From the NCBI GenBank assembly GCA_007922195.1, contig ML682008.1, positions 11,124,851 through 11,188,850 on the forward strand: 64,000 nucleotides of DNA. The letters are read 5' to 3'. The position numbers and the translations under genes were made by a program. The notes below the pieces were generated by a model. It was not told the origin of the DNA. It did not search any database and was given only the letters and a program-made list of their open reading frames with translations. Source of the DNA: Podocnemis expansa. Taxonomy: Eukaryota > Chordata > Testudines > Podocnemididae. Of this stretch, positions 39,701 to 54,700 are shown piece after piece (positions within the stretch are counted from its first letter, which is position 1; each line of letters starts with the position of its first letter).

Positions 39701-42700
39701 AACAAGCAGTGCTGTGGGACAGCATGGCATGTACAAGTGCCTGCTGAAGCGCAACACGAGCACTGAGTGTCAGTCTACCAAGCATTACAATAACACAAAG
39801 ATTAAATAAATACTGCAACAGATGGAATAACCTGAGCAAACCTAGTTGAATTAAGTTCATATACCGTTATGTGACACGGACTATATGCAATTCCATGGAA
39901 GAGGGAACAACAGCCCTCCAGGTGACGATTAGGCAAATTCATGCAGGTTGTAACAATCCCAGAGAACTACCACCACTCACAAAAATATGCACATATGCTA
40001 GTTCAGACTAGACTCTCCAGGATCCAACAGACACAGAGAAGATTTTTTGATAAACAGTCTGAGTTTAAACTGACCCAGGGTCTTCTTTCTGATCTAACAA
40101 GCATACAGGACTCTGGTCCAAAGTAGGGAGAGAATCTTTAGGGAAGGATGGGAAGGACTTTGGCCAATCAAAACCTTGTAAGACTGGATGTTCTTGTTCT
40201 GTGCAAAAGGAATAATGAACTGGTAACCAAAGGAAAACCCCAGGATGGGGTTTTAAGTACTATTCACCAGAGAAATGGTAAGGGTAATCTCTGGTAATCT
40301 TCTTAGTACATGTGTTGCTTATTTTATTGTTTTCTGCATAAAGCTCTCAATTTTAGAGTAAATGTGTTTGATTAGAAAGAGCTACATGCTAGCTAAACAA
40401 TGGGAAATTACATTGTTTACTGCCTCCAAACACAACAACAAAAAGCAGACCAGGCGAGTCAGCCTGAATTTCCTGGGGAGGTCATAATATAGGCAGAGAG
40501 CCCATGTGCATTCTCAAAATACCCTGGTCAAGAGGAAGATAGTCACAGGACTCTACCCAAGAGAGGTGATGGGTGAAGAGCCTGGAGAATAGAGGGGGTG
40601 CCCTGGTAGGACCCTGGAGGAGAAATACAGGTGCAGTTATCCTGAACTGTGACCAATAGCATTAATAAGACATCTCATCAATGATCCGAGACCTGCTTTG
40701 CTTGGATCGTAACTTCCCAAGCTGGTTTTAAAAAACTCACACAATTTTAAACCTTTTTTCAGGGTAATTTGGTTTTAAGACAATTTGATTGGTCGGTGTG
40801 GATACCGCAAGATTGCTAATCCATCTCCTTCTCAACTGATATTTGACCTTTAAGTTGTTATAAATTGTTCAAAGGACCAGCTCCAAAATAAGCCAGGCTC
40901 CAGCTGGACAGCCAAATTGCACTCTTAACACACATCAACACTCCTGCTTTCGCTGGTCTTTCTCAGCTGCAACCCAGCACCTGGACATTTTGGGGGTTTT
41001 TTTATTATTAAAGGTAAAAATGTTTCCAGAACACTTGCAGCCCCATTTGTTTGGTCTAGTCTGCTTGCTGTACATGCACTTAGGATCTTAACAGTCAAAT
41101 ACTATGGATATACACAAAAGAGTATTCTATGATGCAACTTTCCTCCTTCCTTTTACCTTCCAGCTTCTAAACTTCTCTTTCCCACTCTCCCGTGGTCACT
41201 GTAAACCTTTTTTTTAAATTTAAAATGTGTATAAGTGTAGGATCAAGCTACACTATCGTCTCTGTTCGCCTGGAGAGGTAAGTTTCCTAGAGAGTCTATT
41301 TTGAGAATGCTCAGTGTTCAGATAAATAGAAAAATGTAGGCTTCAATCTGCATTCTTTTGACAAATAAGGATAAAAACACTGAAACATATTTAGAAGTTA
41401 AGAGTAAAATGAAGGGACATACAGCACCTGAGAAGGGTTACTTAAAGTTCATTTCAGATAGTCATGAAAACACAGCACATTTCAGGTTCTGCTAACAGTC
41501 AAGTAGCTAGTTTATTTGTACAGCATTTTAACTACAAAATGCAATCCCAGATAAAAGAAACCCCTGCCTATAGACAAGTCAGTTGAATACTAGAGAGCTT
41601 GTGTCCCTGCTGCATTCTTCTGACCTGCTGCGATGAGCATTATGCATAGAATAACTGTTTATCTCCACAGTACAGTTTATTACAAATTAATTTCTCTAAG
41701 TACACTGCTAATCTCAAAAATGCTATTTACCAGAAAAAGCATTTTTCCTTCTATCAGCTTCAAGAATCCTGAAAGTAACTTTTTGAATAAAATCTCTCTT
41801 TTTTGGGCTAATCAAGAGTAAGTGTATCGTGTCTTTTTGGAAAAACAGGTAGTTCACGAATAATCTTAAAATTCTAATTCCGTTGGCCAGACACAGTGTG
41901 TGCATGCATGAGTGAGTGAGTGGAGTGAGGGAGTGGGTTTAAAAAGTTAAGGTTTGAACCACTCACTGATACAATCATGCTATCTTTAGACTATCACCAC
42001 AGCTTTGATAGATGTATGCTCTTTCTGTCAGGAGAGAAGTCTCACCATTTTGGAGACTAGGCAGAAAAGAGAGTCCCAAAACCAAGAAATGGCAAGAACC
42101 AACTACTGAATGGCAGAGGGACTTCTCAAAGAAAACGTTTTTGTAATCTTCTCTAAAGAATGACAGAACAGAAAAACAGATAAATATCTGATTTTCAGTT
42201 CTGCCAAAGGGGTTACAGCACGGAGCTGCACTGCTCCAGAGGCAGAAGTAGAAAGGAATTGTCACCCCACTATCAGAGGCAGCATACTTTCCCTTCACAG
42301 GCAACCAGCTCTGCTGGTTAGGCACACAGCAAGTGCAGAGTCAGACATCAGCCTATTTCCCACAAACCTGCACATGGACATATTGACTGATTTCCCCCAT
42401 GTGCCCAGACTCTACATTCAGACATGTTCTGCACCTAGGAAGGACATTATCTAGACCTAAGCAAAGCCATTCCATTCACACGTTTAAGGCTCAATAATCA
42501 CACTACTAAACAACAACTAAATTATTGCTTATTTTTGATACCTTTCAAGTGTCCAGGTTCTCCATCATCCTGTTGCATTCGCTCCCACTGTGAGCTAAAA
42601 AACAACAACAACAACAACAGTAGTTTTTAAAGTCTCTCTCTCATACTCAAATGAAAGGAGAAATTATTTATCTTGTCGAGTAAATGGAGTTCAAGATATT

Positions 42701-45700
42701 TTGTCCCTGGGGGTGTTCCACATCAGGATGCTCATGCTTTCATGGTCTCATAAGCTAAGATTTTGTCAGCAATGTAATTGGATCCAGGCCTGCACTCTAA
42801 GCATCCTTGTACTCTGGGATGAGGAAAAGAGGAAGGGGCTGGGTTGCCAGCACTCTGGCTTCTTGTCTAACAGAGTCTATAGAGAATGGGAAAGGAGGAC
42901 CCTATACAAGAAGGATAGACTCTACTTAAACCAAAATGAAACCAGAGTGTATGCAAAAACTAAGATTGTAGAAGAGACTTTAAACTAAGAAAGCCGAGAG
43001 GCACAGAGGGGCACATAATTCAGACCGAGACATCCTTTAGGGAAGCATAGGAGGGATTCTCTATAACCTAGGAAACAGGACACAATAGAAACTGACTGAA
43101 TACAGGCTGGAACTGAAGAGAAATAGTCAAATGAAAAAGTTCCATTCAATTACATCACAATGGCAGACACTAAAAAGTGACAAATTTTATAAATGTTTGT
43201 ATACAAATGGTAGAAGTCTAAATATTAAGATAGGTGAATTGAGTGCCTGGAATTAAATGAAGATATAGATATAATAGGTATCACAGAAATCTAGTGGAAT
43301 GATGATAATCAGTAAGACTTGTTAATCCAAGGATACTAAATATACAAATGATAGAGTGGGTGGTGCTGTCGGGGAAGCATTACTATATATGAAAGGGAGC
43401 ATAGAGTCTAATACAGAAACTCTTAAATGAATCAAGCTATACCACAGGATCTCTTCCATGCTTGAATAACAGGACTATAGCAATAGGAATATAGTTCTGA
43501 CTGTTGCAGGGCCAGACAATGAGAAAGAACTAGGTGGAGTGGTAAGAAGCCATTTATTTGGTTACAGCATCTACATCAGTGGTTCCCAACCTTTTCTCTG
43601 CCTTGGCACACCTTGTGCCTCAAAATAATTAAAGGAATCACCACCACACAGTCTCCAAATTAACTCATGAATATTCATGACCCAATCCAGACCTCTGAGT
43701 AGTTTTTTAAAAAATTTCATGGCAGATCTGCTTGGGCCTGAGGGCACACTGGTTTTGAAACATTGATCTAGATTGCTCATTCCCCTTTGCCTCATGACCA
43801 ATGAAGTGAGCCCCAATTGTTACAATTTATACCATATATACCCTTTAGCTTCTGGGAATCAAGCCTGCTTTTCTTTTCCTTTTTTCTTCTTTATGTTTGT
43901 TTATTTGCTTTAAGTCTTGTGTTCTTTTCCTGAATCTCTTCTTAAATCCTCATTTCTCTTTCAGAGTGGATGAGTGTCTTCCTGGCTTCTTACGACCTAG
44001 CTCCTCCTCCTCCCCCATATCCCTTAAGAAAGCCATAAATCCTTCCTTAATCAGGGTGTACAACTTCTACTGGCTCCTTGTGTACCTTTATCAGCCTTGT
44101 CAAGGAGAGTCTTTGACATTCAGCTTTACCACATTCCCTAGGTTTTGATACTTTCCTTATTTGGTCATATGCTTACTTAATGCCCCAACAGAATTCTCCT
44201 TACGTGCTGGTAGCTGTCCTATTTTTCTGCAGGTTTACAAAATAAGGAGCACCAAGCAGAACAGGAAACTAGCAGGAGACATGTACTTAATTGTTAATTT
44301 CTTAAGCAGTTTTACGTGGCTGGCACATACGAGGAGCTTGTCCACTTTTGCTAAGCTGTGGGTTTCTGTGGAGAACAATTAAGGTCCCCTTTGCCTGGAT
44401 CTGGCCCCCTCGATCCCTGTAGGTCTGCCCCAGAACTGAGACTCTCTTTTCCTGTACCCACACTGGACACCTGAGCAGGATGGAGTGATGATTGTGAAAT
44501 GCTCCAGGACATTGAGAGGCTATAAAAATAGAAAATTCAATAATAATGGGGAATTTCAAATTTCCCCATAGACCAGGTATACGTCAACTTAGGACAGGAT
44601 GCTGAGATGAAGTTTTTAGACACAATTAACAGTTGCTTCTTACAGCAACCACTCCTGGAACTTCAAGGGGAGAGGCAATTCTTGATTTAATTCAAAGTGG
44701 AGCACAGGTTTTGGTTCCAGAGGTGAATATAGCTGAATTGTTTGGTAACAGAGACCATGAATAATTGAATTTAACATCCTTGTGAAAAGGTACCAAAGCA
44801 TGCCACAGCAGCATTTAACTTCAGAAAGGAGAACTACACAAAAATGAGGAAGCTAGTTAAATGGAAATTGAAATGTACAGTCACAGGAGTGACACGCCTG
44901 CAACCAGCATGGGAACAAAAACAAAAAGACAAACAGAGGCTCAAATTAAATGTACACCCTAAATTAAGAAACATAGTCAAAGGACCAAAAAAGTGCCATC
45001 ATGACTAAACAGAGATAAAGAAACTGTCAGAGGCACAAAGGCAGCCTTTAAAAATTGTAAGTCAAATCCTCCTGAGGAAATAAAAAGGCTTAAGGATCAA
45101 CCAGATTAAGTCCCGGAAGTCACAGAAACTATGACTTATAGTGACCTCCTATGACTTTTCTGACCCCCAGCAACTTTCCCTGCGACTCTCCATTTCCCAG
45201 GATACATAGAATTGGAACTCTTCTAGAGCTAGGACCCAAGCTAGCAGGCATAAAAGTCCCCTGGGTGAGTGTTGCTGCTGGCTGTGGGAAAAGGGGTGCC
45301 CAAGGCCTGCCAGGCAGTGTAAATGGTATGTTTTGATACCGTGGGCGGGGGTATGGGGGGTGGGGTGTTGTTTTTTTTTTGTTTTGTTTTTTTTTTTTGT
45401 TTTTTTTTTTTTGTTAAAAATTACACATTTTTTGTGGCCATGACCACAGCATGCTTTTGTTTGATTTTCCATGACTTCTCTGTGATTTTTGCCTAAGTTA
45501 CCATGAGCTTGTCTGATCTCTACTAAGATTAAGATTCTGTCACAGGTATTCTTAAGAGAAGTTAGGGACACCTCATAGTCAAACAAATTCACAGAACCTG
45601 CAATGTGTCCCCCCACTTTTACTAAAAAATAACCTGGGGAAGGAGGAAAACAGAGCTATGGTAGCTTACAGTTCCTCTAACCCACTCAAACAAGCTGGCC

Positions 45701-48700
45701 AGCCAGTCAGCTGTCTGGCAACAGCAACGGGCCTGACAGCTGCTCCAGAAGTTACAGAAGTCTAGAACATCAGGGAATCCATGACCTCCATGATCTGATT
45801 ATGTTCCTAATATAGCAAATACCTTATCCATGTATTATTTTTGTTGTAACAGGAAGGAGCTGCTGACAGAACAGTAGCTATGAAAAGCCTTCTCTCAGAC
45901 TGCCCTACCAACACAGTCAGAAAAGTCCTAATTGTCTACTTTCCAGGAATGGTGCAATGTCCATCAGTTTGCATGGTCATCAGTGAAGGACTAATCACAC
46001 CTTCATTAACAGTTTCAAAACATCTTACAAAAATATACTGGGCACACTCTGTATTTTCCTATCTGAGACACACCAGTAGGAATAAATACTAATCATGACA
46101 CATCTGATATTTTTAGTAAGACTTTTCAGAGGTAGCTGGCTAAAAGTAAAGAAGGGACAAATACCTGGATATTTCCCGGAGATAAACAGTCTGCATTGCT
46201 TTCTTCAAATGAGATTCTATATTTTTCCAGAGTCGACGTGTGTCACGTTCATTTGCTGCACAGAGCAAAAATCAGCTTTGTTAGTGTGAACTCCAAAAAC
46301 GTGCTTAATCCATGTAAAGCTGGAATTTAACTCCGAGTAGCTGAACAGACTCAGATACTCAAAATAGTTAGTGTGACATTCTGAAACATTTACGTAACCA
46401 TGATGCAGAATCATCTTCCATTGACATGAACACCACACTATAAGGCAAGGTTGTACCGCAGTTACTTTGTGATTCTGAATTACTACTTAACAGAATATGT
46501 TTTTACTCTCCTCTCCTAGATCTGAGGGGGAAAGTTTTCTCTCCTTTCTCTTCTCAGCTGTTGAGGTGTGAGGAGAAGTCATTTAGGAGGCAGCAGCTGG
46601 TGGTGGAGGGAAAATTGCTTGGCAGCAGATTTCTTCTCATCTCCATAAAACACTGATTAAAAGCTTGTAGGTCTGCTTCTGCTACACTCCAAACATTGCC
46701 TTGTGTGCATTAGACAGTAAAAGCAACACTGCGGTGACTGGCAGAGTGAATAGAAAGTGGACCAAAGCTGAGGACTCCCAAAGAGCCACAGATTGAGCAC
46801 CATCGTTTTAAACATTGATTGCTACTTAGGTCTGGTCTACACCTTAAATTTACTGAGTAGTTGACTTAGGTACCTCACTCAGTAATGTAACAAATTCACA
46901 ACCCAAGAGACACAGTTAAGCTGAGCAAAAACCTGATCTAGCCACTGTTAGGCTCATGGAAGAATTCTTCTATCAAACTAAGCTACCACCTCTCTCGAAA
47001 GTGGTGAACTTAAAGAGAGAAGGGGAAAAAATCCAAAAAAAAACCAACAAAAAAAAACCCCTTCTGTTGCCTTAGAAAGCATCTACACTACAGCAAAGCA
47101 CTCACCTTCTCCTCTGACCACTGGCTCACAATATTTAGTAAAATTTAGCGCAGCCTATGGAAAGACAGAAAAATTGACATTATTAAAATATTGTATTAGA
47201 CATGGTGAATCTATATTGTAGAGCCTAGCACAGCACTGGGTGACATAAAACAAATAAAAATATGTTTCAGGGACTGATTATGGTGCTTTGCTTCCAAGGT
47301 TTTCTCTTGGGCATATATTGGGAAACACAGGACTTACAACCACCAGATATACAAACATTATGAAGACAGTGACAAGAACAAAAGCAAAGAATAACCTGCA
47401 CAAAATCTTTTCAATATGGTACACTGATATGTAAATCTTTCGGTACAATTTTATCTTTTTAAATCAGCAATGCAGAAAGTGCCTTACTGAACACAACCAT
47501 TTCTTCACCTTTTTTCAGTAAAAACTCACTGCAGTGTCAGTGCCATAATTACATAAATATGTAAAGATAATATTTATTTACACACAAATGCAGCAATGAA
47601 CAAATCTATTTATACACAAAAGCAGAGATGATAAAAAGCACAATTTTCAGAAACTATTCTTCCACTTTCAAACACTATTTTTGCTCAAGATACATATTGT
47701 CTTCTATTTTATCTAGTCAGCTAATACATGTTTTTTGCAATTTAGATAAACTTACGAAGCCTGGGTATTACTAATTGTGATGGGAAGGAGTCCTCACACT
47801 AACCCTCCAAGAGCTGATTTAGGCCAGATATACACAATTATCTAATTAAGCTGCAAATAGGGGAGATTTAAGATATAGGCAGCTAATTAATGAACAGGCA
47901 AGGCCTGTGTAAAGGCAGGTAGCTGACTGCAGAGAAGGTATCTGCATGCTGCTGAGGAACACTACACTACTCTTTAAGTGGAGGGAGTTCTAGGCTGGCC
48001 AACCCAGAGAAAGTGGAAGGCAGGGGTGTAGGAAGAAGCCTAGAAAAACACAGCAAAAGTTAGGACTATACAAGGACTACAGTTGCTTGCTATCAGTTAC
48101 TGGGCTGAAACCCAGGACCAGAGGGTGGCCCTAAGTTGACAAGTAGCCACAGCAGAGTGGCAAGGACATTGGAGGTGCCAGTCAGAGAGCGGGTCTGGAA
48201 GACTGAATTCCATGGAAGTGGGAGGACATTAATTACCTGGTCAGAGGGTTATGCCACAGAGAAGAAGCTGCAAACCCAGGAGTTAGCATGGCAGCAGAAT
48301 GAGACGAGACAAGACAACACTGGAGCAAGAGCTCAAACTGGTAGAGCTAATGTCAGGATGGCCAGCAAGAGGCACCGCTTGCAGTGACTGGACACACGAC
48401 ATTAATACTTAAGACTGCTGTAATAAAGCAACTTTCCCAACTCATATTTAGAAAGCTCTGTGCAGCTATGCTGGCCTTATAGTAATACTTAGGCATATAC
48501 ATATTGATACCATAATATCCATAAAACCGTGATACTTCATTTTCAATAAAATCAAACAGTAAAAAGCAGTGTGCATTAATCCAAAAAAATCTATTACATG
48601 TAAAGTAGTTCAGAAACTAATGAAATATTTATACAGCATATGTCAACACATGCCATATAAAAGACCTTTCACATATAAAAGTCTATACAAGCCTGAATTC

Positions 48701-51700
48701 TCCTGAAAACCTGATATATAGGGACTTTCAATCATTTGTATGTATCTGATTGCTTTAGTCATTTTACATTTTTTTGTTTTTTTCCCCTTTTCTTTTAAAA
48801 TAAACCTTTAGTTTTAGTTACTAAAGGATTGGATGGCAGCATGGTATTTTGAGTAACATCCAAAATTATATTGATTTGGTTATGTGGATGAGCTTTTGGG
48901 GTCAGGAGAACCTTTTTGGTAAAGAGCATAGAGTTTTAAATAACTTCTCTTCTTACTGGACCTAGGGGCTTATTGGGAGCCAGAAACTGAAATGCAGTAA
49001 AGTGGGCTATGAATATTTTTGTTTTGCCTTCTTGATGACCATTGCGGGGATTCAGAAGCATTGTCTGTGGCTGGTTGGAAGTCAGACTTCAGTGGCACCC
49101 AGTGCTGGGGGAATCTGCTCTCCTTTTGCAGCCTACCCTGACTTTGGCATTTTCAGCTGGTCTGTCCTAGACACAGACAAGATCACAACTTGAATGTTTC
49201 ATTAAAAAGCACTGAACACTACTACTCCAAGTGATTTCAGCAGACGCTTAAGTGCTTAGCTTATCTGAATAGTGAGATACATCTTCAAAATCTGTCATGA
49301 GGCACCCACAATTAGTCATTATCATCATTTCACCTAGACAGCAAAGGTCTGTTGTGATAATCCCCTAAAGTGCACGCCCTGTTGGAGTTTATGTCCCTAA
49401 ATACTTTGTCATCTTGTGGCAGGAAGATGAGAAGTACAGCGACTGAGGCCATTTTCTTAACCATTAGTACTTCATCTTCAGCTATATAACCACCCTGGCC
49501 ATTGACCAGCAGAGTTCATCCACCACGGGTAATGAAGATTCTGCTGCTGCCTGGTTTTCAACAGAGCCTTGTTTGCCAACTGTTTCAGTGTTCAAGACAG
49601 GTGCCCACGACTAAGGGAAACCAGCCCCACCATAATTTGTCCTACCCAGTAATCCCCTAGGTTGGTCATTGCCAACCCAATAATTACTGGACTCTTAAAA
49701 TTTTTTGTCAGTACTCATTTGATGTGGATGTTATGATATTTAATGTTCTAAGGCTCAGACCAAACAGTTTATTGCAGTGGCAAGGAGGAAGCCTGGATCT
49801 TTCCCTCAGTGAACCTCAGCTAAGGGAAGCCTTCCCTAGTAGCAATGAGAAAACCCAATCTAGAATTCCTGTTGAGATTTAGTTCCTCAGTACCAATACC
49901 ACTATCTCATTTGGCAAGACCTTCCATGTGGACATGACTGGTGCAGGGTCCACCATACGTACTGTGGAAAGCCCCAGGGGAATGAGAATACCTACATATT
50001 ACTTAAATTGCAGCAAGGGAGGTTTAGGTCGGACATTACGAAAAAATTCCTAACTGTCAGGGTGATTAACCACTGCAGTAAGTTGCCTAGGCAGCGTGTG
50101 GGATCTCCATCATCAGAAGTGTTTAAAAGCAGGTTAGACAAACACCTGTCAGGAATGGTTTAGGAGGGTACTTGGTTCTGCCATGAGTTAGGGGGCTAGA
50201 TTTGATGACCTCTTATAGTCCCTTCTAGTTTCTCTGATTACTGATTTAAACAAACAAACAAGCAAACCCAAGTACAGTGTCTTTTGATGCAAATACTCAA
50301 CTTTCTATTTATCCAAATTCAACAACAAACTTAGCCATCTAGGTTTGGTACGTAAAAAAATCTAGATGATCCCTCACCAGATGTCGAAGCTCTTTCAAGT
50401 CCCTGCAGACTGTGTAGAAGACACCAAGAAGAATATTAATGTATGCAGCATAGAAATCAGCAGAATACTCTGGAGGATGATAATGGGACAAAATCTTCTG
50501 TAGGTGTCCTGTGCAAATAAATACATTTGATTAATTATTTTCAAAAAGCTGGTGATTGCCTTGTTTTACTAATCATATCCTAAAAATTATACACAGCACA
50601 AGCCAAAACATGCCAAGCAGCTGTCCAGAAGGCCTAAATTTACAGCAAAAAGAAAACCCTACCAAGAGGGGTAACAGAACAAACGATCCAGTTCCCTCAG
50701 TAACGTCCTCCCCCTAAAAAAACCCCACAAACCTTAAATTTAACCACCACCACAACACTAAACAACATTATCCTTACTGATAACTAATTACAAGTCTCAA
50801 GAAACAATATGGTGCTAAAACAGCAAAGGATACAGAAACACAGTCTTAACATCTGCAGCTAATCCCAGCTGGGCTGGAGAAATTCAGATCTCCAAAGATG
50901 CACTCACACTTCCATCAAGTGGCTGAATTCTTGCTACTACAGCCATATGCATCTCACTAATGGGGATCCATGAAAACAATTCTCAAACAAGAACAAAGTA
51001 AAACGGTATTTCTAGTCATAAAGGATAAGGTAGACTGGGCTTTGCAGACTAAAGTGGCTAAGAGGTACTATGTCCTTTGGACTGCATGTAAAGGCAAAAT
51101 GCAAGATGAATATTGCTGGGAGAGAATTAAAGACAGAAGAAGGTTAGAATATCTGACCCTAGTCTGTAGTTCAATAGTTAGCACATAGTGTGTGGTTTGA
51201 GATAGGGGACCCATATTGGAAATGCAGATGAATTAAGGGAAATGAAGTCTCTGGTTCTTAAGTACAGGGTGAACAGGAATACAGCCAAATAGGAATATAG
51301 CAAAATCATCAGTATATTTTTTATAATTAGCTTAAGCGTATTCAATAATTATGATCTTATTTTACTAGAATATGCATACTATACATAAAATTTATAAATC
51401 ATGTTGCTCAATTATCTGATACAAGCAAATGACTACCATGACCAAGTTTCTCAAAAGAAAAATTCTCCATTTTATAATAAATTCTAATTCTTGCCAGCAA
51501 CTACAACATTTATATTTCATATTATTCAATTTAACGTGTTTTGTCCAAAAGGCAAAGGATTTCCCTTTGTCTGTGTGAACACCTCCTTCTACACTCTAGT
51601 AACTAGTATACGTTCTCAACTATCTCATTTCCTAACTGATTTAAAGCTCAAGCTCTAGCACTACTCACATTGCTTAACAAAAAATTGTATTTGAAAAGCT

Positions 51701-54700
51701 CAGATGAAAAGTGCTTTATGCAAAGTATTATTAGTTAGCCAACAAACAAAGAAAGGTAGAAAAAAGTTACCTATGCTATAGTCAGGAAAATACAAAGTGA
51801 ATGGCTCCAAGCAGCCAGTGTTTGGGCGAAACAGCTCCCACACAATTTCACTAAGGAAAATAACAGTCACGTTTCTGTCAGTCTGTAAGAGAAGAAAGAG
51901 GCAAAAGGTCACCTTGCATGTTAAAATATTAATCAGAAGAGTGAACATTAAGATTTTTCATTCAAAGAATGACGCCAAATGAAGTATTAACACAAATTAT
52001 TAGCATATTAATAAGTTTTTGTGGATAATCAAGGACCTCATACACTTACAGCTTTCCATAATTATCTGGGATTCCTGTATCTCACTTGCCACTTAATTGA
52101 CATTTACCATAAGCTACTTGGGTGATAGGAACCTGATATTATGCAATATTCAGTTACTCCCTTTCCCAAAATTAAGCCAACATTTCACTTCAGTAATTAA
52201 ATCCAGAATTTCCTTATGAGAATGTACAATAAGAGTTATGGGGTAATGAAGGACCAATATTTTGTGACAGGAACGCACTGCAGGTTTAATTTATATGTCA
52301 CCTGACTCATGCAAGTTGCTACAAAAAGTAAGTTCTGTCCTTAGTTGATTTTTCTGCAATCTTAAACAGGGTTAGGGCTGCTAAGATAACTCTACCGCCA
52401 CTTCAACCAACCAAAAAAAACACCACAACCTGTGGGCAATATGCAAGTTCCAACTAAGTTGCATCAATAAATAAATTGCTGATTTTCCACATAGAAATAT
52501 TCTTTTACACATTCCCCACAAGTTATTAAAGTAGAAATATTCAGATGTCACAAACATTTTTCTTAAATATCCAAGGACTTACTTTAAAAAGAAACAAAAA
52601 GAATATTCACATTTTAACATCTACAATTTTAAAATTATGTGCAATTCCATTAATCTACGCACCCTTGTAGGAGTCATCTTCATCTGGTCATTACTGCCAG
52701 GAAAGAGTTCCCTTAGTGAACAAAGATTTCATGGCTAAGGTAAAACAACCAATCCCTAAAATATTCTGAGCTCTATCTACAAATATGATACATTTTTCAT
52801 CTCTGCAGATCTTTTTGTAACTGTATTACAAATTCTGCAGTAAAGAAAGATGCCTTCAAGTATGGCTCATCAGTGAAGAGGTTTCAGAATCTCTAGAGGC
52901 AGCCCATAAGTTTAAAAATAAAAAAGGTTTTCTTCTCAGGTTACTTCCAAAACTACAAAAATTATCAAAAACTAAGATGCATTAAAGAGAATTTTAGGGA
53001 AAAAAGTAGCACATGGATTCCAGAATGTTCAACAGAATAAGGGACTGATGCACAAATTATCAGAAAAGCATAGAGCCCGTGGGTTCTTCCTTGCATACCC
53101 TTTTGTCTCTTGGTAGTTTCAAATGTAATAAACATATTTAAAACACGTTGATGTGCATTGACTCAGGGCATAGTTATAGTTAAATATATTCTTTAACAGA
53201 AAAGTGAAACAATCTATTTTCCAGTGATTATCAAGCACCTAAACAATGCCTCTGTCATAGGCAAGAGTTCTGATATGCTTCTCTAATTGACCTCCATTGC
53301 TGCTAATTAATCAACCAATAAAATATGTCTTATTAAAGTATGAAATATATAGGGGTTTATATATTTTACACTGTGTGTAAAATATATCTGACAAGCTCTT
53401 TGCTGCAAAAATATGAGGCAGAAAGAATGACCTGCTGGGCTTGTCTCCACTGGGGGGGGAGGATTCTGTAATTCATAGAATCAAATGGTTGGAAGGGACC
53501 TCATAGGTCATCTAGTCCAACCCCCTGCCAGAGGCAGGACCACTCCCACTAAACCATCCCAGTCACGGTTTTGTCCAGCCAGGCCTTAAACACCTCCAAA
53601 GATGGAGATTCCACCACCTCCCTAGGCAGCTCAATCCAAGGCTTCACCACTCTCCTAGTAAAAAAGCTTTTTCTAATATCCAGCCTCAACCTCCCTAACT
53701 GTAACTTAAGACCATTGCTCCTCATTCTGTCCTCTGTTGCTACCAAGAATAGTCGAGCTCCATCCTCCTTGGAGCATCCCTTCAAGTAGTTGAAGGTTGC
53801 TATCAAATCCCCCCTCAATCTTCTCTTCTGAAGACTAAATAAGCCTAATGCTTTCAGTCTTTCCTCATAGGGCTTGTGCTCCAGCCCTTTAATCATTTTG
53901 GTTGCCCTCCTCTGAACTCTCTCTAGCATGTCCCTGTCCTTTATGTAGTGGGAAGCCCAAAACTGAACACAGTATTCTAGATGTGGCCTCACCAGTGCAG
54001 AATAGAGGGGAATGATCACATCCCTTGATCTGCTGGCAACACTTCTTTTGATGCAGCCCAGTATGCCATCGGCCTTTTTGGCAGCAAGAGCACACTGCTG
54101 ACACATACCCAGCTTCCCATCCACCATGACCCCCAGGTCCTTTTCTACAGTGCTGCGACTTAGCTGAATGTTCCCCAGCCTGTAGCAGTGCATGGGTTTT
54201 TTCCATCCCAAATGCAGGATTTTACACTTGTCCTTACTGAACCTCAAGATTTCTATTGGCCCACTGTTCCAATTTATCTAGGTCTCCCTAAATCCTGTCC
54301 TTGCCCTCCAAAGTGTCTACTGTTCCCCCCCAGCTTGGTGTCATCCGCAAACTTACTGAGAGTGCAGTCTATTCCATCATCCAGATCACTGATGAAAATG
54401 TTGAACAGAACCGGCCCCAAGACTGACCCCTGGGGCACACCACTCGTTACTGGTTGCCAGCTAGACATGGAACCATTGATTCCTACATGTTGAAACCGTT
54501 GATCTAGCCAGTTTTCTATCCACCCTACAGTCCACCTATCCAACCTGTACTTCCTTAATTTGCCAGTGAGAATGCTGTGGGGAACTGTATCAAAAAGCCT
54601 TGCTAAAATCAAGGTACATCACATCAACGGTTCTTCCTGCATCCAGAAAACCAGTCATCTGATCATAGAAGGAAATGAGATTGGTCAGGCATGATTTACC

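Larger units (their letters stand above)
42595..46164 (-). other. ORC5 intron (3.6 kb) between the NERDTR and SQWERM exons
   Basis: Dominated by a CR1 copy split by a secondary insertion (42690-45130) and a T-rich tract (45367-45415). 45430-46160 shows nothing specific. Confidence 0.8.
47155..50377 (-). other. ORC5 intron (3.2 kb) between the HLQKI and AALNF exons
   Basis: Contains an LTR-like block (47776-48430) and a CR1 3' end (50003-50235). I see nothing specific in 47200-47770 (AT-rich) or 48490-49980, apart from a somewhat GC-richer part at 49000-49980 with short incidental frames. Confidence 0.75.

Noticed and set aside
45149..45616. 155-codon minus-strand frame
   Set aside because: Its centre is a lysine/asparagine run from the T-rich tract at 45367-45415; no recognisable protein and no splice context.
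53571..53789. 72-codon plus-strand frame
   Set aside because: It is the antisense shadow of the CR1 reverse-transcriptase frame on the minus strand.
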